Virus record (IMG/VR): IMGVR_UViG_3300044470_000341 | Location: 1-36,629 of that record | DNA length: 36,629 bases | Reading direction: 5' to 3' (one strand) | Source: a virus | Part shown: in pieces, positions 17,435 to 25,665 of the stretch | How the letters are laid out: the number at the start of each line of letters is the position of its first letter | How positions within the stretch are numbered: the first letter of the stretch is position 1 | Translations under genes and position numbers: made by a program | Notes under the pieces: generated by a model | What the model was told of the DNA's origin: nothing | The model's input: the letters and a program-made list of their open reading frames with translations, nothing else | Databases searched by the model: none

Positions 17435-20152
17435 CTAAACTGAGGTTATGAGTGTATGGTTTCCTTGAGTTACAACCCTCTTATTTCCTATGATTTGAAC
17501 CGTAGCGTCATGCTTTGGTTTGCTCAATTCCTCGTATATTTTCTTTTGGTAGTGGTCTGATACATTCACCGTTAAAGGGTTCGTGGTCTGAAACAACTTT
17601 TCAAACTTCTGCTGATTCAAGGCTTCAAAAATGAGTCCTAACGTTGCATCACCGTATTTTGAAGTAGCTGACCGGTTCAGGATCCCGAAGTATTCACCGT
17701 CTTCTGCTGTTCCGATACCGGGCAAAGGAATACCGCCTTGAGAGTGCCGTTTCCCTCTCAACTTTCCCCCCTTCTTCTTGTCAATAACCCCGGATCCACC
17801 TTCTGCAAAACTCGAACTCTCGATTGTAGCTATTTCCAATCCACCCATGATACCGGCTGCAACGGCAGCAATCAATCCCATCGGCATAAAAGGCTGAGTA
17901 AGAAGGGCACTCGTAACCGCAAGGGCGGTATTGATTATCGCCTGAATGAGTTGTACCTCTTTCTGCTTTTTTGCAGCGTCCTTTTGTATTTTTAATTCGT
18001 CCTGCTTTTGCTTTTCCTCAAGTGCCTTTTTCTTAGTATTATAGTCCTTTTGGGAAATGGTTTTATTTGCTAATTGAGCGTCCAATGCAGCATAATCAGC
18101 ATCGTACCGGCTCTTGCTTTCCTCAAGCTGCTTCTTTTCGTTGTTGCTGATTGCCTTCGACTCAAAACTTAATAACTGTTGAGCGTCCTTGGTGAATTCC
18201 TGAATGATTGCCTTGTGTTTGGCATAAAACTCCCTGAATTTGCCTAATGCTCCTTCAAGAGCGTCACCGCTTGGGATTATCGCATTGTCAACCGGTGTAC
18301 TTGCATCATCCACCTGAACGGTATCCGCTTCAGGTGTAGCTTTGCCGTTTTTCCCTGCGTCCTGCATAGCCTTATCATGCATTTCCTTGATCGCTGCAAG
18401 CTTCTCCTTTTCGGTCATTAAGGCAAACTGAGCCGAAGTAACGAACGAATCCATTTCATGCTTGATAATCTCGTCCTGAGTCAATAGTCCCATTGACTTT
18501 AAGGTCTTATATTTATCGTCTTCCGCTTTGATCGTTTCTTTCAGTCCTGCGTCGTATTCCTTGCGTAATTCAGATCCGGATTTCTCAAGGGCTGCCTGAT
18601 GCTGTTCAGCTTCTTTATCTGCTTTTGCCTGTGCCTTGGCTGCTGCTGCAATACCCTTCGCCTTCTCTCCTTCAATTTGAGTATTCAAAGTAGCTAATCG
18701 GCCCTCAGATCGCATAGTATTGGTATAGACTTCCTGCTGTGCGTCGCCTAACCCCTTCCATGATTCCACAAGCTTGTCCATAGCAGCCTTGTTCAGGTTG
18801 CCGTATTTCTGAATGATATCAGCGAATCCGCTAACTATCGGACTTGCTGAATTGATCTCTTTTTGAAGTAAATCTGCGCTGTCCTTCGTGCCTGGTGTGG
18901 AAGTCACAAACCCACCCGAACCCATGCCTGACATTCCAGCTGATGCAACTTCTGATCCGTGACTTTGAATTTGTAGGTTTGCTAAACGAGTTTTTTTATC
19001 ATTCAACTCTTTAGCTTGCTCGATCAGTTTTTCGTTATTGGAATATTCTTTTACAAACGTGAGCAGCGTTGCTTTGTCAAGTTTCGTAAGAGCCGCATAA
19101 TAATCAGTCGTTTTCTTAAATTCTATGTCAGAATTTTTAACCTTCATGTCAGCCAGGTTTTTTTCGAGAGTGATCGCCTCTAATATAAAACCCTTACGCT
19201 GTTCTTCGGTATAAAGATCCTTCCTGCGTGACTTCTCTAAGTCCTCGTCAACCTTGACCATCGTTTGAGATTCCTGAATAGTGTAGGATCTCTTGCGGTG
19301 CTCAAGGTCGTTCATCACTTCCTGATATTCCTTACCTGCCCTCATCGCTTCCTGCATATTGGTAAGCAAATTGCTCCAATCTCCGTTAGCAATAGTGCGG
19401 AAAAATGCCGCAGTTGCATCTTCCATCCCTTTCATGTAAACCGCAAAGGCTTCCTGTGAGGTTCCTGTGGAATCAATGACTTTCTTGCCGAATTCTATTG
19501 CCCCGTACATGGATCCCACAATAGCGGTCACTCCTACAATCGCACCTTTAATCCCTTCGATAGCTTTCTCGTATTGACCGACGCTTCGGGTGTGGACTCC
19601 GATTGCCTCTTCTTCTTTTTTGACCTGTGTGGTTAGGTCTGCGACTGCCTTTTGCTGTTTATTGTAAGCCTCTGTACCTATTTTCAGGTCATTGACTAAG
19701 GTTGCTTTTTGCTTCGATAGTTCTGCCCGGAGTCGTGCCAAGGATCCCTCCTGAGTGGACATGACCTTGATGTCCAGCTTGTCCTGATCGTTCTTTTGTC
19801 GGAGTGCTTCAGCTTCAGCGAGGATCGCCTTTTTGGTTTCATTGCTTGCGTTATTGTATTGCTTTTGGACGTTTGAAAGCTGATCCTGAAGCTGAGTAAT
19901 AACTTCAAGTTTCTTCCCATAATCAGCGTAAACTTTCTCAAGGTCTTTTACGTCCTTGTTAGTCTGCTTGATGATATCCTGCCCAAATTTGGAATTGCTC
20001 GAGGCTCCCGACTGCGTATCGATCTTTATAACGATCTGCTTTTGCAGGTCTGCGTATAGTTTTTGATATTCTGTCCTGAGTGCCTGTGCCCCTTTTATAG
20101 CATCGTCGAAAATGTTATTTTCGATCAGGTCTTCATGTTTGATCTTTGGCAT
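17435..20152 (-). CDS. Tail tape measure protein
   Basis: 905 residues, long and helical with extended coiled coils (KDLEKVYADYGKKLEVITQL; KQLEESKSRYDADYAALDAQ; KKKALEEKQKQDELKIQKDA). Two hydrophobic segments lie at ~197-217 (GAIVGVTAIVGSMYGAI) and ~730-772 (QAIINTALAVTSALLTQPF, GLIAAVAAGIMGGLEIA), the latter followed by FAEGG as in many tape measure proteins. It would set tail length (at the usual 1.5 A per residue, roughly 135 nm) and help DNA entry. The frameshifted chaperone gene directly upstream is the classical companion. The long tail implied argues for a siphovirus. Confidence 0.9.
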   Translation of the reverse strand: MPKIKHEDLIENNIFDDAIKGAQALRTEYQKLYADLQKQIVIKIDTQSGASSNSKFGQDIIKQTNKDVKDLEKVYADYGKKLEVITQLQDQLSNVQKQYNNASNETKKAILAEAEALRQKNDQDKLDIKVMSTQEGSLARLRAELSKQKATLVNDLKIGTEAYNKQQKAVADLTTQVKKEEEAIGVHTRSVGQYEKAIEGIKGAIVGVTAIVGSMYGAIEFGKKVIDSTGTSQEAFAVYMKGMEDATAAFFRTIANGDWSNLLTNMQEAMRAGKEYQEVMNDLEHRKRSYTIQESQTMVKVDEDLEKSRRKDLYTEEQRKGFILEAITLEKNLADMKVKNSDIEFKKTTDYYAALTKLDKATLLTFVKEYSNNEKLIEQAKELNDKKTRLANLQIQSHGSEVASAGMSGMGSGGFVTSTPGTKDSADLLQKEINSASPIVSGFADIIQKYGNLNKAAMDKLVESWKGLGDAQQEVYTNTMRSEGRLATLNTQIEGEKAKGIAAAAKAQAKADKEAEQHQAALEKSGSELRKEYDAGLKETIKAEDDKYKTLKSMGLLTQDEIIKHEMDSFVTSAQFALMTEKEKLAAIKEMHDKAMQDAGKNGKATPEADTVQVDDASTPVDNAIIPSGDALEGALGKFREFYAKHKAIIQEFTKDAQQLLSFESKAISNNEKKQLEESKSRYDADYAALDAQLANKTISQKDYNTKKKALEEKQKQDELKIQKDAAKKQKEVQLIQAIINTALAVTSALLTQPFMPMGLIAAVAAGIMGGLEIATIESSSFAEGGSGVIDKKKGGKLRGKRHSQGGIPLPGIGTAEDGEYFGILNRSATSKYGDATLGLIFEALNQQKFEKLFQTTNPLTVNVSDHYQKKIYEELSKPKHDATVQIIGNKRVVTQGNHTLITSV

Positions 20153-20183
20153 AGCAGTTCGAGTTAACCGAGTATTACAACTA

Positions 20184-20941
20184 TTACATCACCCTTTTGG
20201 GCGGTTTTTTTTCAACAACTTCCTGCAGGGCAAAGAATTCCTTGACGGTCATTTTCTTTACATCACTGTTCGTGTGATCGCTTAGAATATGGCAGGTCTT
20301 CACAAAGTCGAGTTCCACTTTTACCTCAAGTTTACCGTACTCCTTTGGAGTTATCTGTCTCAGAAAATAAGCATCTATTTCCTGTATTTCTTTTGCCCGC
20401 TGCTCGGTAAACTCTAAAAGCTGCCTCAACCGAAGTTCGTTTTGCCGTTTCAGCCGTTGAAAATGGTTGTACTCGTGGGAGTGGTCAAAACGCTTGGGAA
20501 AATACTCGGTGAGTTGGGCGTAAAGGTTCTCCCTTGTTTCAACAATTTTTTTTTTAATACCGCCTCGGTCAACCCATGTTCTGACAGGGTTTTGAGAATA
20601 GACTTAAGGTTGTCTGCGGACAGATCCGTGACCTGCCGACCGTCTACGGAGTGAATCAGGCAGCCAAAGGCAAGATGTTTAAGGTTTACTCCGTTGATAA
20701 TGTTCCAAACCAAACTCCTTAAATTCTGAACCTCTCCGGCAAGTTTCTGCGGATCCTTTATTAAGCTGCTGATTGTATTAAGGTGAAGCGTGTCGATCTC
20801 CGTGAAGTCGGAACCTATGCCTGAGTCGATCAGTAAATACTTATTGAAGTAACTGTAATTCTCTGCCGGGAGATCATCAATGCTTTCAAATAACTTGAAT
20901 TCAATGGACTTAAGAAATTTATTTAATCGGATCGTTATCAT
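20184..20941 (-). CDS. Tail assembly chaperone made by -1 frameshift (full-length fusion)
   Basis: Two frames sit before the tape measure. Frame 1 (ATG at 20941) runs to 20450. The second frame ends at 20184 and has no good start of its own. On the - strand the codons TTA AAA AAA AAA TTG at 20557-20543 contain an A10 run (20555-20546). A -1 slip there continues as ATT GTT GAA ACA AGG and stays open through to 20184, joining 132 codons of frame 1 to 120 of the second frame: a predicted 252-residue product. This copies the lambda G/GT arrangement, in which the short and extended chaperones bind the tape measure during tail assembly. The ORF pair, shift direction and slippery run are seen directly; frameshift efficiency and the chaperone role are inferred. 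Confidence 0.82.
20450..20941 (-). CDS. Short form of the tail assembly chaperone (no frameshift)
   Basis: The 163-residue product of normal decoding. Residues 1-132 are shared with the fusion; after LKKK the zero-frame tail is QGRTFTPNSPSIFPSVLTTP, low-complexity with Ser, Pro and Thr, unlike the charged helical sequence of the shifted frame, which supports the shifted frame being the selected one there. The start overlaps the stop of the upstream secreted gene (TAATG). It would be the more abundant form, equivalent to lambda gpG. Confidence 0.75.
   Translation of the reverse strand: MITIRLNKFLKSIEFKLFESIDDLPAENYSYFNKYLLIDSGIGSDFTEIDTLHLNTISSLIKDPQKLAGEVQNLRSLVWNIINGVNLKHLAFGCLIHSVDGRQVTDLSADNLKSILKTLSEHGLTEAVLKKKLLKQGRTFTPNSPSIFPSVLTTPTSTTIFNG
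20546..20555 (-). promoter_or_regulatory. A10 slippery run for -1 frameshifting
   Basis: Ten consecutive A on the - strand, read as (TT)A AAA AAA AAA then TTG. Tandem Lys tRNAs can re-pair after a one-base backward slip; RNA polymerase slippage on the same run could give the same product. No obvious downstream stem-loop or pseudoknot was found by eye. Confidence 0.75.
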
Positions 20942-21690
20942 TAGAAAGTGTGCTCTTCAAAAACACCTATATTTTCCTGATTCCATTGGATACCAAAATG
21001 TCCATCAAGTATTTCTAAAACCGGCTTGATACAATGCCATGCAACCCCAACACCACTTGTTTTTTCTTTATATTTCAATACCAATAAAATGTTTTTATTG
21101 GAATCAAAAAAGACTGTATAAAAACTAATAGTTTCATTTGGCTTATTGATAAGACTGACAAAAATTATTAATCCTACCCCATTAACCTTTAAGTTGAATT
21201 TGATTTGTTTTATTACAGATGTTATTGAATCTATGCACAAATGGGATTCATTGCAATCAAAATTTATTTTTTTATTCCTTGTGCCAACGAAAGTTGTATC
21301 AAAATTCTGAATACATTTTTTAAAATTGTCGAATTGTTTATTTACAAAGATTAGGTCATTACAATCGCTATAAAAGTTATTCATATAGTCATTCTTTCTG
21401 CCAGGAGAACATATTTTGGCATAAGAAAAATCCAATCCGAACCAATCTGTTTTTACAATCGACTTGGCTTTTAATGCCCTGACAAGTTGCCTGGTTGCTG
21501 ATGAAAATTCCAGGTATTTTATTTGCTTGATGGGAATATTAAAACTTTTACCATTGGAAATGTAGAATATAGAGTCAGTTGAAACTTCTGTTATTTTACA
21601 CTTCACCGTGTCTTTATTCACAGCAATTCTATGCTGTGAATAAAGATTTACAGAACTAAGTATTGTAAGAAATAAAATAAACTTTTTCAT
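20941..21690 (-). CDS. Secreted moron-like protein inserted in the tail operon
   Basis: 249 residues with a signal peptide (MKKFILFLTILSSVNLYSQ, cleavage near YSQ-H). The first part (CKITEVSTDSIFYISNGKSF, then IPIKQIKYLEF) resembles beta-rich segments common in secreted Bacteroidetes proteins; the remainder is not recognised. It is clearly more AT-rich than the capsid and tail genes around it and interrupts the expected run from head-tail joining genes to the tail chaperone. Its stop overlaps the chaperone start (TAATG), so it is integrated into the translational chain, and a TAnnTTTG box lies just upstream. This is the pattern of a moron: a host-derived gene expressed for the lysogen or infected cell. 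Confidence 0.72.
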   Translation of the reverse strand: MKKFILFLTILSSVNLYSQHRIAVNKDTVKCKITEVSTDSIFYISNGKSFNIPIKQIKYLEFSSATRQLVRALKAKSIVKTDWFGLDFSYAKICSPGRKNDYMNNFYSDCNDLIFVNKQFDNFKKCIQNFDTTFVGTRNKKINFDCNESHLCIDSITSVIKQIKFNLKVNGVGLIIFVSLINKPNETISFYTVFFDSNKNILLVLKYKEKTSGVGVAWHCIKPVLEILDGHFGIQWNQENIGVFEEHTF

Positions 21691-21703
21691 GACTTTTTTT
21701 TTG

Positions 21704-21711
21704 CAAAACTA
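21704..21711 (-). promoter_or_regulatory. TAnnTTTG box upstream of the moron-like gene
   Basis: TAGTTTTG on the - strand, 13 nt before the ATG at 21690, followed by an A-run (GCAAAAAAAAAGTC). No TTG is seen 19-20 nt upstream, so this is a partial match to the Bacteroidetes promoter. Confidence 0.4.
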
Positions 21712-21730
21712 CACCTTCCTGTCAGAGTTG

Positions 21731-22159
21731 TTATTTATTTCTATTCACAACTCTCATAAGTGCTGTTGCTGTCCGGTTCCTGGTTTCCTCAGTCGTCCAC
21801 ATTTTACCACAAGCCGGGTTCTTACAGCGATAGTGCCACATGGTAGAAAAATACACCCTGCCCTGATAGTTGAACTTCCAATTGCTGTGATCCCTCTTGG
21901 CAATCGCTGAACATTGAGCACATGGGATCTCTTTAGGGAATTTTACCTTCAAAGGGTTTTCGATTTTCTTTTTAAATCCGTATCTGATGAAAATTGAAAG
22001 CCTGCCTGCTCGCTTTGCCAGATAGATCAAAGTCTTTTTAACATAATGGTAAATTGTTTCGCTTACCCAAAGAATCCCGGCCAAAACAAAATGATATAAG
22101 GAGATAACAAGGAATTTACAAACCTTGCAAAGTCCGAGGAAAAAGTCTTTACCTTTCAT
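21731..22159 (-). CDS. Membrane-anchored zinc-ribbon-like protein
   Basis: 142 residues from the ATG at 22159, which overlaps the previous stop by ATGA; an upstream TTG is unlikely. The N-terminal third is hydrophobic (FLVISLYHFVLAGILWV), then a basic stretch (YLAKRAGRLSIFIRYGFKKK), then a probable zinc ribbon: CAQC and, after about 27 residues, CKNPAC, followed by a basic tail. Nucleic-acid or protein binding at the membrane is possible. No family recognised; its place between tail-joining genes and the moron leaves the role open. Confidence 0.6.
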   Translation of the reverse strand: MKGKDFFLGLCKVCKFLVISLYHFVLAGILWVSETIYHYVKKTLIYLAKRAGRLSIFIRYGFKKKIENPLKVKFPKEIPCAQCSAIAKRDHSNWKFNYQGRVYFSTMWHYRCKNPACGKMWTTEETRNRTATALMRVVNRNK

Positions 22160-22749
22160 GAGCAAACGAATTGAATGAATTCAAGGGTACAATCAAATCT
22201 TACTGCATAATACGGCTGCTGCCAAAGGTTCTTTTGTTGGGAGTCAAGTGCATATCCCCTGAAAACGTCCTCTATTTTTTGGTCATAGATTTTGTTGGGA
22301 ATGATACTGCCACCTATTTTATGCATTTGCGTGTTAAGTACCATTGTTATGACGTTCTTGAATGCTTCCCGGTAAATAGCGTAATCACCTACCCATTTGG
22401 TCATACCTAAGTAGCGCTTGAAGTTTATAAAAAATATAATAGAAAGGTCAATAGTATACTTGGCTCTCGAATACCTGACATTCTCTCCATTTTTTACCGG
22501 AGTGAAGGTGATCGGATCCTGATACTCGAAGAACACAAACCCTGCGTTACTATCGTTTGGCAAAAGGTTTATTTCATCGGTTAAACTCCCCTGAGTAACG
22601 ACCGGGATCAATCCATTGTCCAAAAACTTTTTATAGGCGAGTCCGTAAATTTTAATATTATCCCTTGAAGGGCGTAATGGCTCGACGGTATTGAATGCCG
22701 TATTAAATGCGGTTCCGACCTTGGTTACAATCTCGTTCAGGGTTGTCAT
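22156..22749 (-). CDS. Head-tail joining / tail terminator candidate
   Basis: 197 residues, no membrane segment. Its size and place after the capsid and a gp10-like gene, and before the tail chaperone and tape measure, fit a tail terminator or tail completion protein. Visible blocks include VFFEYQDPITFTPVKNGENV and a segment (KYTIDLSIIFFINFKRYLG) rich in alternating hydrophobics, suggesting a beta-sheet. It overlaps both neighbours by ATGA. Family assignment is not possible from sequence alone. Confidence 0.6.
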   Translation of the reverse strand: MTTLNEIVTKVGTAFNTAFNTVEPLRPSRDNIKIYGLAYKKFLDNGLIPVVTQGSLTDEINLLPNDSNAGFVFFEYQDPITFTPVKNGENVRYSRAKYTIDLSIIFFINFKRYLGMTKWVGDYAIYREAFKNVITMVLNTQMHKIGGSIIPNKIYDQKIEDVFRGYALDSQQKNLWQQPYYAVRFDCTLEFIQFVCS

Positions 22750-23201
22750 GATAAAAGAATTTGCTCCCGGATCTTCTGCACGATCCTGGGGTTTATTAAG
22801 TCCTGAACCTTACTGAGGTTCTCTTTGGTGAGGGAAAATATAAACTCGCTGTATCTCTTAATGAGTCCTGCGGTCAGATCCCATCCTTTTACCATTGCCG
22901 GGGGTGCTGTGATCTCAATAAAGTCAATGCCGTAATGAATGATAAACGACTTGTGCCAATCTCCTTTTTCAAACAACGTCACATGAGTAGGCAACCCTTC
23001 TTTCATTTTCTTGACAATGGTACTTGGAGCGTAATCAGGAAGTACCGGAGAACCCTCAGAATTGATCCCTTTGTTAAATAACTGATCCGTCCGGTTCAGG
23101 TCAAGGATTTCTTTTTCGTTCTCCTTTACGACTGCGTTAATGATCGCACCCTTATCCAAGGATTGAAGCGTGTCAATCAGCTTATCCAAAACGTCGGTCA
23201 T
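22746..23201 (-). CDS. Head-tail connector candidate (gp10/virion-morphogenesis-like)
   Basis: 151 residues. The pattern of an N-terminal helix, a loop with DYAPSTIVKKMKEGLP and TLFEKGDWHKSF, then a C-terminal helix ending in a basic segment is reminiscent of HK97 gp10/phage virion morphogenesis proteins, which form the neck or tail-completion ring. Its start overlaps the previous stop (TAATG) and its stop overlaps the next start (ATGA). The call rests on weak similarity plus position. Confidence 0.55.
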   Translation of the reverse strand: MTDVLDKLIDTLQSLDKGAIINAVVKENEKEILDLNRTDQLFNKGINSEGSPVLPDYAPSTIVKKMKEGLPTHVTLFEKGDWHKSFIIHYGIDFIEITAPPAMVKGWDLTAGLIKRYSEFIFSLTKENLSKVQDLINPRIVQKIREQILLS

Positions 23202-24487
23202 TATATTGAGTCTATCTCAATTCCCTTGCCTCGGGTACCGAGGCATGGCGAATCAAAGTTTGAAAAGTCTAACTCTATGCCTGTAATTTCATCCTCAAGG
23301 ATCTTTTCGAGGCTGATGATCTTGGCCTGATTGTCGCCCTTGAGTTCCAACATGGCACGATCCCGGGTTGCTTGAGCCGTGAAGTCTGTCCGGGTAGTGA
23401 AAGCGATCTGCTTTAAAACATCAGCCGTGACCTGCTTCTGCAAAGCGTTTCTGAAAATATTTTGATTGTAAACTAACAAATCGGTGTAGTCACATTTTAC
23501 CGTCAGCCTCATGTTCATCCCGAAATTATTGGTAGGATCATAGCCGATTAACGTAAGATCCGGCAGGGTTGTACCTCGTAAAGCTGAGAAGGGTAGGGCA
23601 AACGGTCTGATACCAACGTACTTTGTCCATTCGAGATATGCGAGTCTGTTATAAGTTTGTGTGATACAACCCTGACACGGAACCACGTTAAAATTGTAGA
23701 GTTTCTGCAAGGCTTGACCTGTAATATCGTCCTCGAAGTAGCCAACATAAAACCTTCCACCGGCATCATTCCCCCCTGATTTGCAGAAGTTGAAAATAAA
23801 GTCGGTCGGCTTGAACCATTGGAAGCTGCTGCCTTCAACTGTGGTAAACTTGAATGAGGCAATCGGATCCTGCTTGCTCGAATGAAAAACGTAAATATTT
23901 TTATCTGTATTGATCTCTGTGAATTGAAGTCCGAGTTCTTCGACCTTTACCTGTAATGAGTCAAAATTCTTGATCGTAATTTCAAAACCCACAAACCGGC
24001 TCTGCCGGATAATCGGATTGTGAAGTTCACCGGCTCCGTCGAAAATCAAAAGGTTCTGCAGCAGTCCTTTCGTACTCCGGTTTATTTTTTTGGCTAAGAG
24101 AACCTGATCGACCACGCTACTGATTGCCCCAAGCGTCAAATTCTTTACGTGCTGCGATAAGAGGCTGCAAAACCAATCCGGTGAGGTGTTGGGGGCATGA
24201 GCCTTGTTTGCGTCCTGTAACGAAACATACACCGTGTTACTTGCCCTTACGATTGCACCTTTGGGATAGGTGACTGCTGCATCATAAGGGGAAGCGTTAT
24301 AATTGTCAAAGTCCGGACAGGTAGCGTAAATATTCTCAAGCGTGACTAAGGGGTGTCCGTCATTGAAAACCTTGCCACTTATGGAAGTGGTAAGGTCTGT
24401 TCCTAATTGAGGAAGGTCCGGATTGTTCGAATTTCTCCAACCTACCAGTGGAAGGAAGGCAGCTTGAATGGTTGCTATGTCGTACAT
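23201..24487 (-). CDS. Virion protein between capsid and connector genes, with CBM5/12-like segment
   Basis: 428 residues, not recognised as a whole. Residues ~67-107 (YDAAVTYPKGAIVRASNTVY, then P..SPDWF) match the chitin-binding CBM5/12-like pattern (Y..G..V...g..Y......P..SP.W), also seen in the 685-residue tail protein. The remainder is a large mixed domain, ending in a helical section (DRAMLELKGDNQAKIISLEK) and a Cys/Gly tail. Position directly after the major capsid gene suggests a head decoration, adaptor or neck protein. Start ATG at 24487; a CCCCTT hairpin separates it from the capsid gene. Confidence 0.6.
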   Translation of the reverse strand: MYDIATIQAAFLPLVGWRNSNNPDLPQLGTDLTTSISGKVFNDGHPLVTLENIYATCPDFDNYNASPYDAAVTYPKGAIVRASNTVYVSLQDANKAHAPNTSPDWFCSLLSQHVKNLTLGAISSVVDQVLLAKKINRSTKGLLQNLLIFDGAGELHNPIIRQSRFVGFEITIKNFDSLQVKVEELGLQFTEINTDKNIYVFHSSKQDPIASFKFTTVEGSSFQWFKPTDFIFNFCKSGGNDAGGRFYVGYFEDDITGQALQKLYNFNVVPCQGCITQTYNRLAYLEWTKYVGIRPFALPFSALRGTTLPDLTLIGYDPTNNFGMNMRLTVKCDYTDLLVYNQNIFRNALQKQVTADVLKQIAFTTRTDFTAQATRDRAMLELKGDNQAKIISLEKILEDEITGIELDFSNFDSPCLGTRGKGIEIDSI

Positions 24488-24508
24488 CGGATCCGGGTTT
24501 GATTGTTA

Positions 24509-24522
24509 CCCCTTGAAAGGGG
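24509..24522. repeat. Small hairpin between capsid and next gene
   Basis: CCCCTT-GA-AAGGGG, a perfect 6-bp GC-rich stem in the 77-nt gap after the major capsid gene. No T-run follows, so it is more likely an mRNA processing or stability element, or a leaky attenuator that keeps capsid mRNA high, than a full terminator. Confidence 0.4.
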
Positions 24523-24564
24523 GGCGGTTTTCTTTGATCGGGAAAGCGCCTTAATACCTTATGC

Positions 24565-25593
24565 TTACTGAGCGAGAATGTCAGCTTTGAGAATTGTTCC
24601 CGGAAGTGTGGCCGGTGAACTGTTGTAAGGAGTCACCAGTGCGTAATCAAACGAGAACTGATAATGAATACGGTTCGAGGCTTCAAACCCTGCACCGGCT
24701 TCGGTTGAGTTGTCGTTACAACCGACCTGAGTCTTTAAACCGACCTCGAAACCAAGTTCCGGAAGGTTCTCAACGGTCCAGGTGGTATTGTATGCCTGTT
24801 CACCCATGCGTGCCGAAGGATCAATCCAGGTCACAATCCCTGCGCTTCCTTTAGGCATCACAAAGAAGGTATCCCTTGCGTTGTCGGAGAGTGTTACCCT
24901 GTTGGAAAAACCAAGATCGAAGTCACCAAACTGAAATGCTAAATTCTGAGCGTTTCCGATCCCCTGATTTTTCAGAAGGTTCACCAGGGACTGCATCCTT
25001 GGAGTGGCAACGAGGTTAAAGCGTCCGTTCAGGTCGTTCTGATACATGATTGAACTGAGTTCATTAAGAACATTGTTCGTATCGGTTGCCGGGAATAGAA
25101 TGACATTATTAGTAAACGGATAAGGCTTACCTGCACCGTTATTCACCTGCGACTTATTGGCGTTAAGGTAATTGTAGCAAGCTATATCCATAGCCGTCAA
25201 AATCGACTTCTGACTGTCCTTCATTTTCATGTTGAAGTCCTGCTGCAATCCGATATAATTGTTCCCGTACTGAGAAGGAACCATGTGGAAATTCCATACA
25301 ATAGTGCCGAACACTAAAGTAACGAAAGCGGATTCATTGCTGTTTGTTACAACGGCACATGAACGGGTGTTTGTGATTGCGTAATCTTTGGTTTTGATTA
25401 CGGGAATTGTGACCGGACGAGTCTGAGCCTTGCGACCTGCCTCAAGGGTAGCTGCCGGGATCAAATTAGGGGTGTCACGTTTGAAGAGTTCGAAAACGCC
25501 ATACTGAGAAAGGCGGTGTTCTGCCAGGTCCAGGGCGCTGTCTGCATACGGCAGACGGTAGGCATCAAGGACGGTCAAAGCTAAATTTGCCAT
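24565..25593 (-). CDS. Major capsid protein candidate
   Basis: 342 residues, the size expected for an HK97-fold capsid protein, directly downstream of the scaffold candidate and flanked by the two largest gaps of this part of the operon, as often seen for highly expressed capsid genes. Features in keeping: a long helical N-terminal region (YADSALDLAEHRLSQYGVFE), a segment typical of capsid subunits (LVATPRMQSLVNLLKNQGIG), and a glycine/aromatic beta-rich end. It has no signal peptide or membrane helix. No family could be named from the residues alone. Confidence 0.72.
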   Translation of the reverse strand: MANLALTVLDAYRLPYADSALDLAEHRLSQYGVFELFKRDTPNLIPAATLEAGRKAQTRPVTIPVIKTKDYAITNTRSCAVVTNSNESAFVTLVFGTIVWNFHMVPSQYGNNYIGLQQDFNMKMKDSQKSILTAMDIACYNYLNANKSQVNNGAGKPYPFTNNVILFPATDTNNVLNELSSIMYQNDLNGRFNLVATPRMQSLVNLLKNQGIGNAQNLAFQFGDFDLGFSNRVTLSDNARDTFFVMPKGSAGIVTWIDPSARMGEQAYNTTWTVENLPELGFEVGLKTQVGCNDNSTEAGAGFEASNRIHYQFSFDYALVTPYNSSPATLPGTILKADILAQ

Positions 25594-25665
25594 TTTAAAT
25601 TAGTTTTTTGTAGTTTGTACTGAGTGGTTTTAGTTTCTGTCCTTGTCCCCTTCGGACGTAGTATT

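Noticed and set aside
23548-23862. 104-codon frame overlapping the 428-residue gene
   Set aside because: Same-strand shadow frame; the 428-residue frame has better composition and fits the operon overlaps.
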